The notes below the pieces were generated by a model. That model made no database searches, was not told the DNA's origin, and saw only the letters and a list, made by a program, of their open reading frames with translations. Below are positions 26,044 to 37,629 of a stretch of DNA of 64,000 nt, in pieces; positions within the stretch are counted from its first letter, which is position 1, and every line of letters begins with the position of its first letter. The DNA is from Psococerastis gibbosa (Eukaryota > Arthropoda > Insecta > Psocodea > Psocidae), in the NCBI GenBank assembly GCA_963971405.1, contig OZ020484.1, forward strand, positions 23,560,001-23,624,000. Direction: 5' to 3'. A program made the translations under genes and the position numbers.

Positions 26044-26174
26044 ACGTCGTGTTTCGAGTGGACAACTTTCCTATAGAGTTACCTGCTGTGATTTAAGGCA
26101 AATTCTCAATTAAAGCGCCCATGAGATTAACTTATTGAGTGTCCTCGCTCTAATTGTTAATTTTTGAAGTATAT

Positions 26175-26317
26175 TAAGGCAGGGTTTCCACCGACCTCTC
26201 ATTGCAGAATGCAAATGACATTGACGTGGTAGCAGATATCATTAATGTTGAATGTCTGCTACCACGACAATGTCATTTGCATTCTGCAATGAGAGGTCGG
26301 TGGAAACCCCGCCTTAG
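26175..26317. repeat. fold-back element FB5
   Basis: Nearly perfect 60-bp arms: TAAGGCAGGGTTTCCACCGA, CCTCTCATTGCAGAATGCAA, ATGACATTG, then GTGGTAGCAGATAT and a 12-base loop. Right end CCCCGCCTTA. Confidence 0.88.
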
Positions 26318-26974
26318 AAAATTAAGCATTTGTGGGGCTCAAAATCAGATTCCTTGCCACTACGTTGCGTTACTTGTGTTTTCAATCCGGTTGAATTCTC
26401 CAAATGGCACTGAAGGCCGTCTATCCCATCAGGAACCAAAGCAATGTGATCACTTCTTAATGATGTATGTCTGTCATGTTCTGTCTCACTAGGCTACAAT
26501 AATGGAGCCTTAGATGTCAAATGTTTGAAAATATAAGACATGATTACATCATCAATATATGTATAATACATGACGAAAAGGGTTGACATTTGGGAAAATT
26601 ACATCATTGAGACTGGTTGATATGTTCCTAGGTGCAGTGCCGACGTATCGGAACATCTCGTAGTCATGTAAGGTAATATGAAAACGCCACAAGACAGGCT
26701 CTTACGTTATTGGAGTAGTTTTCAATTTGATGAGTGGGATTGAAGTGTTCATGTTTGGGTGTAATAGATTACACCCTGAAGATATTGCAAACGGTTGGCA
26801 ATTTGCTGATTTCAATCTTGTATGACATACAGTACAAGCTTTAATCTCATGAGCTCGCCCTAATTAAAAAAAATTAAGGCAAGAGTGCATAAGGATAGCT
26901 GAAAATAAGGATCCGTACAGTTAGACAAAAAAATACAAAGTTTTGAACGAATTAGTACACTCCAGCGTCCAGCA

Positions 26975-27140
26975 GCAGCCTGATCGAGGCGATTATAATA
27001 CCGGTATTTATTTAATCCCCTGGTAATAAAAATATAAATAAGATAATTTTATAATGGAAAATTCACAATTTGTTTGTTTACAGTTATAATCGTAGGGTAT
27101 TCATTTAACCCCGGTATTATTATCGCCTCGATCAGGCTGC
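26975..27140. mobile_element. MITE family G, short copy
   Basis: GCAGCCTGATCGAGGCGAT / ATCGCCTCGATCAGGCTGC at the ends, followed inwards by ATAATACCGG and its complement. 166 bp. Confidence 0.85.
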
Positions 27141-27303
27141 AGGTGTACTATGGATTTTTAAAATAATCTATTTTGGGGTTAAAAATGTAAACAAAAACCA
27201 TCAGCAGCCATACAAGTACGGGGTACTGTTAACATACTTGTTTTGTTTGTATATTTAACCCCGGGAATAAGTTACCTTGGTGGCTAGTGATACTCTGCGG
27301 GCC

Positions 27304-27391
27304 TACTATGCCGTTTAAAGAAATAGTGTTTTCCATTCCTAAATTGTTTTGAACCCCACAATACGTTATTCCTTAAACGGCATAGGCAAGG
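27304..27391. repeat. small inverted repeat (CTATGCCGTTTAA ends)
   Basis: CTATGCCGTTTAAAGAA at left, TTCCTTAAACGGCATAG at right. A half copy of a related end, GGCCTGCTATGCTGTTTGAT, lies at 24692. Confidence 0.6.
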
Positions 27392-27399
27392 ACGACTGT

Positions 27400-27550
27400 C
27401 AGTCTATTATGCTGTCTATATTAACTTAATCTGGGGGTTAACAATATAAATAAAACCATTTGTAATAGTACTTTCCAACCTAAAATTATCTTGTTTATAT
27501 TTTTAATCCCAGGTTAAGTTATTACTAAACCGCTTAATAGGCCCACTGCT
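27400..27550. repeat. diverged MITE with TAACTTAA.CTGGG ends
   Basis: TATTAACTTAATCTGGGGGT at left and its imperfect complement ATCCCAGGTTAAGTTATTAC at right. Confidence 0.5.
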
Positions 27551-29463
27551 GCTACTTTTAAGTTTTAATTAAATTTAAATCCTTGCTTCACATATTACAA
27601 ATACTGGTTGGAGCACATTCATCAAGTAATTCATAAAACGCACCACGTCTATGATGGATTACCAGTCTGGCAGGTATGCAAGAAAAAAACGTCGCCCCGT
27701 GCTATAGTCGGAATCATTGAATGGGGGATCTACTGCTTTAATGTCAGGTTATACGGCGGTTAATTGGACAATTCAAGGCAATGCATCAGGCTCTTGAAAC
27801 CAGAAACCTGTAGAAAAAAGAATTAGCATTTAACGAGGTCGGGCCGATACGAAAGATATGGCGCAGCCATCACAGTGAAAAGGAGCCCTCCAACTCTAAT
27901 AATACACAAGGCTTCATTGATTCATCATTCGCTGTTTAGGTACTTCAACATGTCATGCTGCCGTAGTTTTTAGCTTCTACCTTACGTTAAAATTTTCCTC
28001 TATGACAGACCTATTTTACTTTTACCTACTAACAATACTAATTATATTATGCTGGAACAAAATTTCCATTATTTGGAATATAATTTAATTTAATTTATTT
28101 ATTGTATTCAATATAATTGTGTACAATAGATCGCTAAGGAAGCAGGGTCCATGACTCCATGATAGTTGATAATAGACCAAAGGAAACATAGCTCTTAGTT
28201 TCAAAATATAGAGTATCCATACATTTAAGCGGTATTCGAAATCCGTTCCTGAATCTTTGTAGTACTCCATGAATAGATCGTGGGTTAGAATCCCGAATCG
28301 TCCAGATTTCCTTTGATTCCCTAATTTTTTTTTGCATGAAACACGTGTGCCTGGCTGTCCCTATAGCAACCCAGCACCTTAGAGTAACTGGGGGATGACA
28401 ATCCGAAAGCTTTCTAAATTTAAGGTTGCTCCCTGTGCTTTTATGAAAAGCGCGAATTCTTTTCCAGGTAGGTATGCCTAGTCTGTTTTGCCTACCTACT
28501 GCATTTTAGACTTTTTATAATAAAAGTCTTTGTATGTTACCATAAAGCTCTCTAAAGACCATCATGAAACTTTAGTACCCTCATAACACACCGCGGCTCC
28601 CCTCACCAAAGAAAAATCCAATTTTCAGTGGCAATTCCGTTTTTATGCAGTAACCTCTCATTGCCCATTTGAGTCGACTATTATTGGTTTGCTCAGTGAG
28701 GTTACTGAGGTATGAAGTTGCCCATCGTGTGGACATAATTGAGAAAGGAAACTCAGCTAATGGTTTTATTTTATTAATTCAGAAACGGAGTTTGGTGTGT
28801 TTTTCGTCAGTTTCCAAGGGCTCGTTAAGTTTTTAAAAAGTATTTGCATTTTTTTGGGCGTGGGTAGGAGATTTTAAGTAATGGAATTGGCCCCTAAATT
28901 TGAAATATCTCTATTTTGAAATCTCTGCCTTTATTACAAATTTATGATTAATTTCAAGGATGCCTATAGGCTATAGGAAGAGCCATGCTCCCCCGAAGTC
29001 CATCTTGCCGGTCAAGAACGACAAGCAAGGGATGGTATGACCAGGCATTGATAGGTGGCGTGTAGTGCGGTGTTTACGATTGAAGCCACGTTTTATTTTC
29101 ATTACAGTAAACGCTAAATGCTTACTATATATGAGGCTAATTGCTGACTTACTCTTCATGTATGTTGATAACTGTGCTATTATTTCTATTTTTACGGCCA
29201 GCTCGAGAGTCGAGTCAATAGTAATTTGCTTTGTTTGCTAGACTTTTTAATCGCACACTCGTGCTCTGCTTTCTAGGCCTTACATGCCATATTCTACCTG
29301 TCGTATATTGTATGCAGACTTTGCTAAGACTTTCCGTCTGTAGAATCACAGGAGTTTTTACTGACACAGGTAAATTATAGTTACCAGTTTTTTGCCTAAT
29401 TCCATAACTTCCGATTATAATAAAAAATCTAATAAATTAAACTATTTTTATCACAAGGACAAT
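27551..29463. other. no gene seen
   Basis: AT-rich. A B-box-like GGGTTAGAATCCC at 28282 may be a tRNA-derived remnant. Confidence 0.45.
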
Positions 29464-29469
29464 TTTATT
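29464..29469 (-). terminator. candidate polyadenylation signal AATAAA
   Basis: TTTATT on the + strand reads AATAAA on the - strand, about 235 bp after the stop of the small secreted-protein gene. Such hexamers are common in AT-rich DNA, so this is only positional support. Confidence 0.3.
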
Positions 29470-29703
29470 AAAATAACATACCGGCGCCGACGTAGCCTTG
29501 GATTAAAAAAAAAAACATTTATAGTAGCCTACCGTACGTAAAAATTGTAGATGCCACATTTAAAATTTTGAAATATTTACTGTAGGTAGAAGCTTTTGTA
29601 ATCACTATGGATAAAAATATTCATCTGGCGGACTGTTTTTTCCTGACAAAAATACATAAAAATTACAATAGATGTATGACGCATGTAGTGTATTTACTTG
29701 AAG

Positions 29704-29764
29704 CTACTCAGACTCATCTTTCCTGAAAGTGTTCTGGATAAACTCTTTTAATCCATCTCCAAGT
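29704..29764 (-). CDS. secreted protein exon 3: C-terminus and stop
   Basis: Acceptor TTTTCTTTTCAG. One base completes the Pro codon from exon 2, then LGDGLKEFIQNTFRKDESE and TAG. An AATAAA on the - strand lies about 235 bp downstream. Confidence 0.7.
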
Positions 29765-30972
29765 CTGAAAAGAAAATCCCAGCGTTTCCATTACTGAATC
29801 AATATCTATAAATCCCACCTGGGGTACCTCAATTCATGTGGTTAGTGTATAAAGCAAATTCTACCTTAGTATAGACATAATCAGACTATCCGTTTAGCTC
29901 TGAAATTCAGTACCACGGTGGAACCATGATGGTTTTTATCTGTGCACTTGATATGGGAAACACATTAATGATTTTTTTTTAAAGTATTGTACTTACGGTG
30001 GCGAGAATTTTTCACGAAACTCTTTCCAGATATTAGCTGTTTGGCTGGGTACGGCCCTGATCTTCTCCCATAAGCCATCTTTCACATTGCTCCATATAGC
30101 ACCAGTGTTTTGCATTGGTGTTTGTTCACTGTCTCCAATGGCATGGGTGACTGTTTCGTCCACCTACAAAAATTTGGGTCAGGTAAGGAGTAAGAACAGA
30201 TTCCGAGTTGGCAACGCAATGGCTTCTAGAGAGAGTTTCGTAATATTGTACTTGTAGTATAAGGGAAATTTTTCCTGGAGAATAACATGGCTTGAGCCTT
30301 GAAAGCGAATCGATTAAATTCTCCTTTCACAGTGGCTGAAAAAATTGGCAAAATCGTTATTTTAACACCTCCTGCAGTATACATATTTTGATAATACACA
30401 ATAGCCTACATTTGTTTGAATGAACTATTCGTTTATTTATAAAATAAAATAATCTAAAACAAAAGCCAGAAATAGGACTTTTATCGACTAAATTGATTAT
30501 GTATTATCACAGTTTACATATTACAGGAGGTGTTTAAAGAGCGTTTGTGTTAATATAAGGGCTCTGGTCCGAGAAATAAATAAATTAGATCTCACCCCAT
30601 GTTGCTTGATAAAAAAAATTAGAAAGATTCCCCTGAAGGTCGTTTGTTAAGTCTTCGTATAGGTGGATGGCATACTGGACGGCAGTCTGGGAAGATTTTT
30701 GACGAGTTACATTTTTTTTTATCGTAACGCTACGCCCTTAGGGACTTACGCGTTGTATATACTGTATGTATGATTGTATGCAATACAATACTGTGCTTTT
30801 GAGTGTGGTTTCACAAACTTTTAAAACTGGTTGACTGGAACAGAGTGGGATTATTGGCACTATTATATTGTACCTAAAAATTAGTGGTTCAAATATTCGA
30901 AACTATCATCAGACTTACCAGATAAGTGATGAGTGCTACAGTTAGTAGCAGAACGATACTTCTTCGAACCAT
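29704..30972 (-). CDS. small secreted protein gene, three exons, 93 residues, no recognised family
   Basis: Exons on the - strand are 30972-30919 (54 nt), 30163-29997 (167 nt) and 29764-29704 (61 nt, with TAG stop). Both introns have GTAAGT donors (GTAAGT, GTAAGT) and AG acceptors after pyrimidine-rich tracts, and all phases match exactly (0, then two bases plus one). The product starts MVRRSIVLLLTVALITYL, a typical signal sequence with a likely cut near ...THA (about residue 26). The mature part is about 67 residues with three Trp, no Cys, two predicted amphipathic stretches (VKDGLWEKIRAVPS and ANIWKEFREKF) and an acidic end RKDESE. It resembles in style small helical secreted or antimicrobial peptides, but I recognise no family. 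Expression is unproven. Confidence 0.72.
29997..30163 (-). CDS. secreted protein exon 2: main mature part
   Basis: Acceptor TTTTTGTAG, donor GTAAGT. Open through 55 codons plus two bases, beginning VDETVTHAIGDSEQTPMQ and continuing GAIWSNVKDGLWEKIRAVPS. Base composition is visibly higher in GC than the flanking intron. Confidence 0.72.
30919..30972 (-). CDS. secreted protein exon 1: signal sequence
   Basis: Eighteen codons, ATG at 30972-30970, with basic n-region VRRS and a hydrophobic core IVLLLTVALITYL, followed directly by donor GTAAGT (30918-30913 on the - strand). No longer start is needed for the signal-peptide pattern. Ends in phase 0. Confidence 0.72.
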
Positions 30973-31440
30973 ATTGTTGAGCGTGCAAGCGACTATTAAA
31001 GTATGCAGTACAGACAGTTCAGTAATGTAATGTAGGCTACTACAGGTTGTAGTTTGGCTAACCTATGTACTGTAACAGTACTGCATTGCAAACAATTCCT
31101 TCCCGATAAGCAACCAAAATTATACAATAATATGATGCACTCTGCCCGAAAAGATATTTAAATAATAATAATAATTCATGTATTTCTCAACATTATTGAC
31201 ATAACAATTATATTGTAGGCCCCCTTAATCAAATGGTGTGCGGGGTACCTACCAAGTTGTAGCTACTATGGAAAATTTGTATAGACTATCAAGCCTGTCG
31301 GCTATCTCAGTAGGCTGGGGTGGTGGACTTGCGGCCCGAAGCTACAAGGCATTTCAGGAAGTTGTCACCGTTGTTAAAAAAAAAAATGAAGCTTTCGTAG
31401 TATTTGTGGATTATTATTATTATTTTTTCAAACAAAGTTC

Positions 31441-32319
31441 AAGAACCGGTCCGAGTTTACTCGAACATGCTTTCCAATTTATCAAAATTAGTAGGTAGAG
31501 AAAATGAGTAATTTCATGGTAAATAATTTTCCTATGGTTAAATTTCCGATATCTCGGGGGGGGGGGGGGGGTGTCCACCTGACGTCACTGGAGGTGAGGT
31601 AAATTCTAGATAGGTCAGACCAACACATTACTACACAGCAATACTGGCAGGGCACGCAATGCATTTGAGCGTGAATTTTCTATCATTTTTTCAAAAAAAA
31701 CATTTTTTTTTTACAAAACCAAATACTTTTCTGGGAAAGCAACCTGTCCGGTTTCGTTACTCAATTTAACACCTAAAACATGCCTGAAGGTAGAAATAAT
31801 CGATGGAAAGGTTTCGCAGAAAAATTATTTTTTAGTCATTTTTCATTAAAATTTAGTTATTTCTATTTTTTTACCCCCAGAAGCAACCTATCAAGGGGCA
31901 AGCGACCCCACGCATTTCGTTAATATTAATAACGACTACAATATATGTGAATTTAAAAGAAATCGTTGGGGCCGTTTTTGAGAAATAATTTTTTAGACGT
32001 TTTTTGGAGTTTTTGGAGAATAAACCCCCCCCCCCCCCCCAAATTAAGTTAGCCCCAAATAAAAATAAATTGGAAAGCAAAAATGAAAAAAAAATTGTTC
32101 CGAGGCATGATTTTTGTGAACCAACATGCCGAATTTCATCAAGATCGACCGAGTAGTTTGCCCGGAAATCGGCGCACTGACAGACAGACAGACATTTCGT
32201 AAAAACTACTTTTTTGGGTTCCTGGGACCTCAAAACGTGTATATCCGTTGAAATCTCGGAATCGAAAATTTCGACCGTCACAAAGCTTTCCTTATACTAC
32301 GTATAAATTGGAAAGCAAT
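31441..32319 (-). repeat. Rep-A, copy 3
   Basis: Reverse copy; G tract at 31557, a C tract at 32026-32040, (CAGA)n near 32179. It keeps an open frame of 136 codons that aligns with the 125-codon frame of copy 1. With copy 4 it forms a large inverted repeat around a 1.1-kb spacer. Confidence 0.85.
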
Positions 32320-32348
32320 AATTGTGGTGTTTCTTTATTCTGATCCTC

Positions 32349-32600
32349 TTTAAAGACCTTTTATGGACTCAGGCCTACTGATAGTGGCCCATAGGTCCCT
32401 TGTCCAATACCAACGACCCCATGGTTTTCGGACATTATTTGTATTGTTTCCGTATGAATTTTTGGCCACTGGCAAACTGGTATACGTTCTCGATGTCAAC
32501 CTGCACCGGCTACAAGAGATGGACAAGCTGAGACAAGCTTACCATTGACGCAATGAAAAAGTCGAAAGCATTACTTAACCAAGTACAGCTACGACTCTAA
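32349..32600. repeat. interspersed repeat R2, copy 1
   Basis: Shares GGACATTATTTGTATTGTTT, GGCAAACTGGTATACGTTCT, GATGTCAACCT.CACCGGCT and GAGACAAGCTTACCATTGAC with 54534-54780. It may be the end of an LTR-less element; class unknown. Confidence 0.7.
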
Positions 32601-33105
32601 TTAATAATTGTGATAAATCGGTCTTATATCAAAATACTGAGAAGAATTTCATCTAGAGAATGTGACATTGTTGACAGCGCCACGATCGATATTTCAAGTG
32701 ACATCTGATTTTGTACACATGTAAGGCTTTTCAATCCCTCCGACTGCCTATTAATAGACGTATGATGTAGCAGCCATTTCTGTGGACTTAAAACAGTAGG
32801 CTTTGGCGCCCAATTGACGGCGATAACACATTCAATGCTATATGTGACTATGGAAATTAACAGCTTCTTATATGTTTACTCTGTCTACAGTGCCCATTTA
32901 TTATCTCGAATGATATGAGCTGTACTGCATCTCTATGCATCCGTTATTGCCCCTACTGTAATTAAATGGTTTGCTTGCATTACCACTCTATACTTTTTCC
33001 GCGCCATATCCCATAGGGGGGGGGGGGGGGGTCGGCGGTGCGGCATTGATGCTTCCATCGCCCGTCGTCTGGTCTATGGTGTCACCCAATAACAAATATC
33101 TTGAG

Positions 33106-33262
33106 AGGCTTCTTATGGACTTAGGCCCCAATATATTATGCAAACATGGACAACCTACAGAGGCTACATGCGATAATGGACAGGCTCAGGCCACCAGACC
33201 ATTGACACAATGTAACAGACGCGTAAGCATGACTACCGATTTCAGCTAGGAGTCTAAATAAT
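33106..33262. repeat. interspersed repeat R2, diverged copy
   Basis: GATAATGGACAGGCTCAG, CCATTGACACAATG and AGGAGTCTAA follow the order of the two better copies. Confidence 0.45.
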
Positions 33263-33421
33263 CTGAAATGGTTTTTTTTGCTTTCCATTTTTTTTTTTGT
33301 TTTTTTTTTTGCTCCGGTCGGTGTGTGTGTGTCTGTATTAAGTTTGGCAGGGTGTGTGGTTTCGGTAACGAAAATCTGCCCCCTGCGTATATCTGTGTTC
33401 CACTGATTGTGGGACTCATAA

Positions 33422-34258
33422 TTCCAATTTATACGTAGTACAGGAAAGCTTTGTGATGGTCGAAATTTTCGATTCCGAGATTACAACGGATTTACACGTT
33501 TTGAGGTCCCAGGAACCCAAAAAAGTGGTTTTTACGAAATTTCTGGCTGTCTGTCTGCGCGTCGATTTCCGGGCAAACTACTCGGTTGATTTTGATTAAA
33601 TTTGGCATGTATAGGTTCACAAAAATCATACCTCGGGACCATTTTTCTTTATTTTGGGCTAACTCAATTTGGGGGTTTTATTTTCAAAAACCTCATAAAA
33701 AACGTCTAAATAAATTATTTCTCCAAAACGGCTCCAACAATTTCTTTTAAATTCACATATATTGTAGTCGTTATTAATGTTGACAAAATGCGGGGGGTCG
33801 CTTGCCCCTTGATAGTTTGCTTCTGGGGGTAAAACAATAAAAATAACTAAATTTTAATGAACAATGACTAAAAAATAATTTTTCTCTGAAACCTTTCCAT
33901 CGATGATTTCTACCTTCAGGCATGTTTTAGGTGTTAAATTAAGTTACGAAACCGGACAGGTTGCTTTCCCAAAAAACTATTTGGTTTTGTGCAAGAAAAA
34001 TGTTTTTGAAAAAACGATTGAAAATTCACGCTCAAATGCATAGCGTGCCCTGCCATTATTGCTCTGTGGTAATTTGTTGGTCTGGCCTATCTATAATTTA
34101 CCTCACCTCCAGTGACATCAGGTGGACACCCCCCCCCCCCCCCCGAGATGCCCGAAATTTAACCATAGGAAAATTATTTACCATGAAATTACTCATTTTC
34201 TCTTGGTACTACTTGATAAATTGGAAATCATGTTCGAGTAAACTCGGACCGGTTCTTT
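33422..34258 (+). repeat. Rep-A, copy 4
   Basis: Forward copy, first few bases missing (starts TTCCAATTTATACG), C tract at 34130-34144, end CGGACCGGTTCTTT. Confidence 0.85.
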
Positions 34259-34924
34259 AATGTTATTATGAAAGTAAGCTTTAACTGTGGCTAATTTATT
34301 GTTGTTAGTCACTACCACATACCATATATTAATCACTATATAAAAAATCTAGTTTTCGCGGGCTGAATTAGGGTTGAACGAGGGGGGCCAAAACATGCTT
34401 ACATGTAAGTTAGTGATCATTTAGTTATTCAAATGAATTTATAGAAGTTTTGCAGTTTAAAAATAACTTGACCCGGATTTCTAAAAGGTTATTATAATGA
34501 ACTAAATCACAGCTTTTTCACTCTCGCTTTCTTTTATCGCAGGTAAAACGTAGCAGGTGAGAATGAGAACATTAGCAACGCCGGAAATGGTGTATTATGT
34601 CCATTTCCGGGGAGTTAATTCGAGCAGATTGTAGTGAGACACAACTGGACAAGTGTTCCAGTGGAGTCAACAACTCGATATGACACGTAGTTATCCATGG
34701 CATGTACGTTACATAAATATGCTTGGTAAGTATGTTAAATAAACAAGATCGCTCACAAAAAACTGAAACATTTTCTTTTGAGGCAATTGGCCAGTGCCAA
34801 TACTCCTAACATTGAGATTTGAGAGGTCGATATATTCAACTTCATGTCCTCATGAACGTACGCAGGGCAAGGGCTGGGTAAACACTACATAGCGTAATAA
34901 TTAATTGCAGTGTTAATTATTATC

Positions 34925-35163
34925 TTCTTCTACTTCTTCTGCTTCCCCTTTAATGCCCCGCGTGCGCAGCGTGGGGGGGGGGGTCGCCCCGAACCCATTT
35001 CCTGAACTCGCCCCGGTCGGACGTTAACGCCTTGAGCTCGGTCATTGGTCATTTTGGATTCGGACCCACCTTGTTCGACCAGCAATCCGTCTTAGGCACT
35101 TCATCTGAGTCGCGTTTATTTTACTCAGGTCGGTTGTTGTAGGTGTCCAGCTTTCGCTCCCAT
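34925..35163 (-). mobile_element. short 5'-truncated LINE fragment with 16-bp target duplication
   Basis: AGTGTTAATTATTATC occurs at 34909-34924 and at 35164-35179, a perfect duplication. The - strand frame inside reads YGSESWTPTTTDLSKINATQ then MKCLRRIAGRTRWVRIQND, the familiar C-terminal end of endonuclease/reverse-transcriptase polyproteins. The element ends at its 3' side in a GAA-rich tail instead of poly(A). It contains only the last ~70 codons. Confidence 0.85.
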
Positions 35164-35179
35164 AGTGTTAATTATTATC

Positions 35180-36539
35180 ACTGAGCATAAATACCAACAT
35201 ATTGGCATAAAAGACTAAATTTGTGTTTGTATCAGTAATTACGTCTGTTACAATTAATCAGGTAGAAAAGTATTGAATTATTAATATATGGATATTACAA
35301 TAAAATCACCGACTTAGGTGGTTTCATACGATATTTTGTTTAAAAAGGTGCGACATAAAAGTAAGATGAAATACAGCCTGCAATGCAAAATCCCCGATTT
35401 TTTCGTAAACCAAAAAAAAAAAAAAAAAAAAAATGGAATCCCACTCACTGGAATGAAATCCGAAGAATTGTTGTAACTTCTGATAAGCGGTTCCGTTCGC
35501 GTTAAATGAATAGATTTAAATAATGCTGATGGTAACATTTCGAAAAGGGTTGAAGTAATTTTGGTGGTAAATGGAAGTGCTGAAAGAAATGAATTGCGTG
35601 AGGACAGATGATTTATATACAGTAGAATGGTCAATTTCGGAGAATTACTGCACCACCCGAATTCTATTGTAATCGTAAACTGTGTTGGAAAATAGAGATG
35701 TACGAATTGTTTCACGTCTTCCCCCCATTTCTATTACTTTTTTTTTTTTTGTGGATGTGGATTTACAAGGGAATGGATTATGAAGGGTGAATGCTGGCTG
35801 ATAGTCAAACAATGAAAGCTTTTTAGAGCGTGAAAACACTGATATAAAATGATAGAATTACTTAACAATGTTATATAAATTAGATATGAATTGGCTTGAT
35901 TTTATTTCCATAAAATGGTAAATGGTTCTACAACAGTGACTTGGTTTGGTTAATTTGTTTAAAAAAATTCTAACCAGTAGAAACGCGCTCAGGTAAACGT
36001 TCTTGCGTCTCAGACCGATTAGTCCAGTCGTAGTATGATCGCCTAAAAACCTGTTGAACAAGGTTCACGGCCCTGTCGCCCAAGAAAATATTTATCGCTC
36101 GCACAAGGTGCCGAACCGCAGGGGCAGGCCAGAGACCGCGAAGAAGGCGGATGCCAACAAACCGTTCGACCCCAGTGCTACTTTTGAATTGCTATCGTGG
36201 AGTACTATATCTCTGGTTCAAATTTAGCAATCATCAAGTGATCGAGCTGTAAATCACTTTGGTGATAAAATAACGGAAAATATGTGTGCACGGTTACATA
36301 ATCACGTAATGGCAGGAATTTGAGATCTTTTCGTTTGGCTACAGTGACAGGTGTATTTTCATGGCAGTTGCATTCGTTTCTGCCTGTATAGTAGTGTATG
36401 AGGTTTGACTTGGCTTAAATTAGAGGATAGGCGTAAAATGCACAAGGAGGCTTTGATATACAACATCCTCCGTTCTCAAACAACTCCACACCTCAGCTTC
36501 TCACCGCTCTCCAGGCGCATGCATTACACTTAAGTGCGC
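35180..36539. other. no gene seen; A and T tracts
   Basis: A24-type tract at 35410 and T tract at 35739. A GC-rich patch at 36060-36175 has an open frame (RRGRPETAKKADANKPFD) without recognised homology. Confidence 0.4.
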
Positions 36540-36780
36540 ATGCATGAACTTCTTGCTATTTCCCATTTCCCCGGCACAGAACAGAGATGTCTCATAGATC
36601 TTCTGTTGGCTCGTCTTGGGCACTTTGGAATTCTCTTCCCAGATCATTTAGTGACGCTCCAACTGTTGCTTCTTTTGTTGGCCGACTCAAGACATTACTC
36701 CTCTGTAATGTTAAACATTTTTGCTTTGTATCCTTTCTGTTTTTGTATGTGTTTTTGTCACCTGCCTTCTGTTGTGTGTA
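36540..36780 (+). mobile_element. CR1/L2-type LINE 3' fragment
   Basis: A + strand frame reads FPRHRTEMSHRSSVGSSWAL then WNSLPRSFSDAPTVASFVGR and LKTLL. The pattern RT......W.LWNSLP......S...F...LK..L is the conserved C-terminal tail of many reverse transcriptases of this type. A TA-rich stretch follows (36826-36860). Only the end of the element remains. Confidence 0.7.
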
Positions 36781-37557
36781 AGAGAGGTCCATACTCCGCT
36801 GGGGGGTGGGTGTAACAGAGGCAATATATTTTATATATATTTATATATATATATTTATTATATTTTGTACGGCACATGTAAACATTTTAAGCATCCATTC
36901 TATGAAATTGACTAGATCGTGTCTAACCATAAGCTAAGTATGGCCGATAATGGTGAAATGTGGGGGAAATAGCAAAAGTGGTTAAAGGGAATGCGACTAA
37001 GTTGTAGGATGGCAATATGAAAAATAAAAATAATAATCGCACAGGCAGGCCTGATCAGGGCGGCTGTAGCTTTAGATTTGCGACGGGGGGGGGGGGGTGG
37101 TAGGGTTTGGGATAAGCTAGCCCAAGTCCCGAGGCTGCCATAATAGTGTGTACCGAGCTTAAGAAAGCAAAACTGAATTTTGATATATACAACAAGTATA
37201 AATATACTTATAGAAAGAACAGAACACATTTAGTTTTTATTAATTTAAAAACGACCTTTTGAAGGGACTGACAAAAAATTAAAATATACGAAAATACTTT
37301 GTGGATGATGGAATTTTTCGAGACGGGGCGGGGGGGAGGAGTCTGGACCCCTTGTTCCCCCCCCATAAATACGGCCTCCTGATGACAGAATCGTAGGCAC
37401 AGAAGTTCTTCGCGCATGAATTTGAATCCCTGACGATCCTAATTGTTTAATGTTGACTGTATTTGGCAAGAACCACCCAACTGCCGAATCATTGATTGGC
37501 TGAGCCGCAGATGACCATCTCATCCGCCTGATTTAACGTTTTTTTTTATTGTTTCAG

Positions 37558-37629
37558 AGATAGAAGCGGCTGATGCTTGCAAATGGCTTAGAGCTGCGGG
37601 ATTTCCTCAGTACGCCCAAATGTTTGAAA
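37558..37629 (+). CDS. cv-c: cv-c exon A: first half of SAM domain
   Basis: A pyrimidine-rich tract ending in TTTCAG precedes it and GTAAGT follows. After two bases that complete an upstream codon it reads IEAADACKWLRAAGFPQYAQ then MFE, the first helices of the DLC1-type SAM domain, including the family signature GFPQYAQ. It ends one base into a codon. The upstream coding exon must therefore end one base into a codon; I could not identify it. Confidence 0.93.

Noticed and set aside
35314-35715. 133-codon frame on the - strand
   Set aside because: Includes a long Phe run from an A tract and no domain or splice logic; composition effect.
36060-36175. GC-rich coding-like stretch (RRGRPETAKKADANKPFD)
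   Set aside because: No splice donor, no recognised homology and too short; mentioned only as unexplained.
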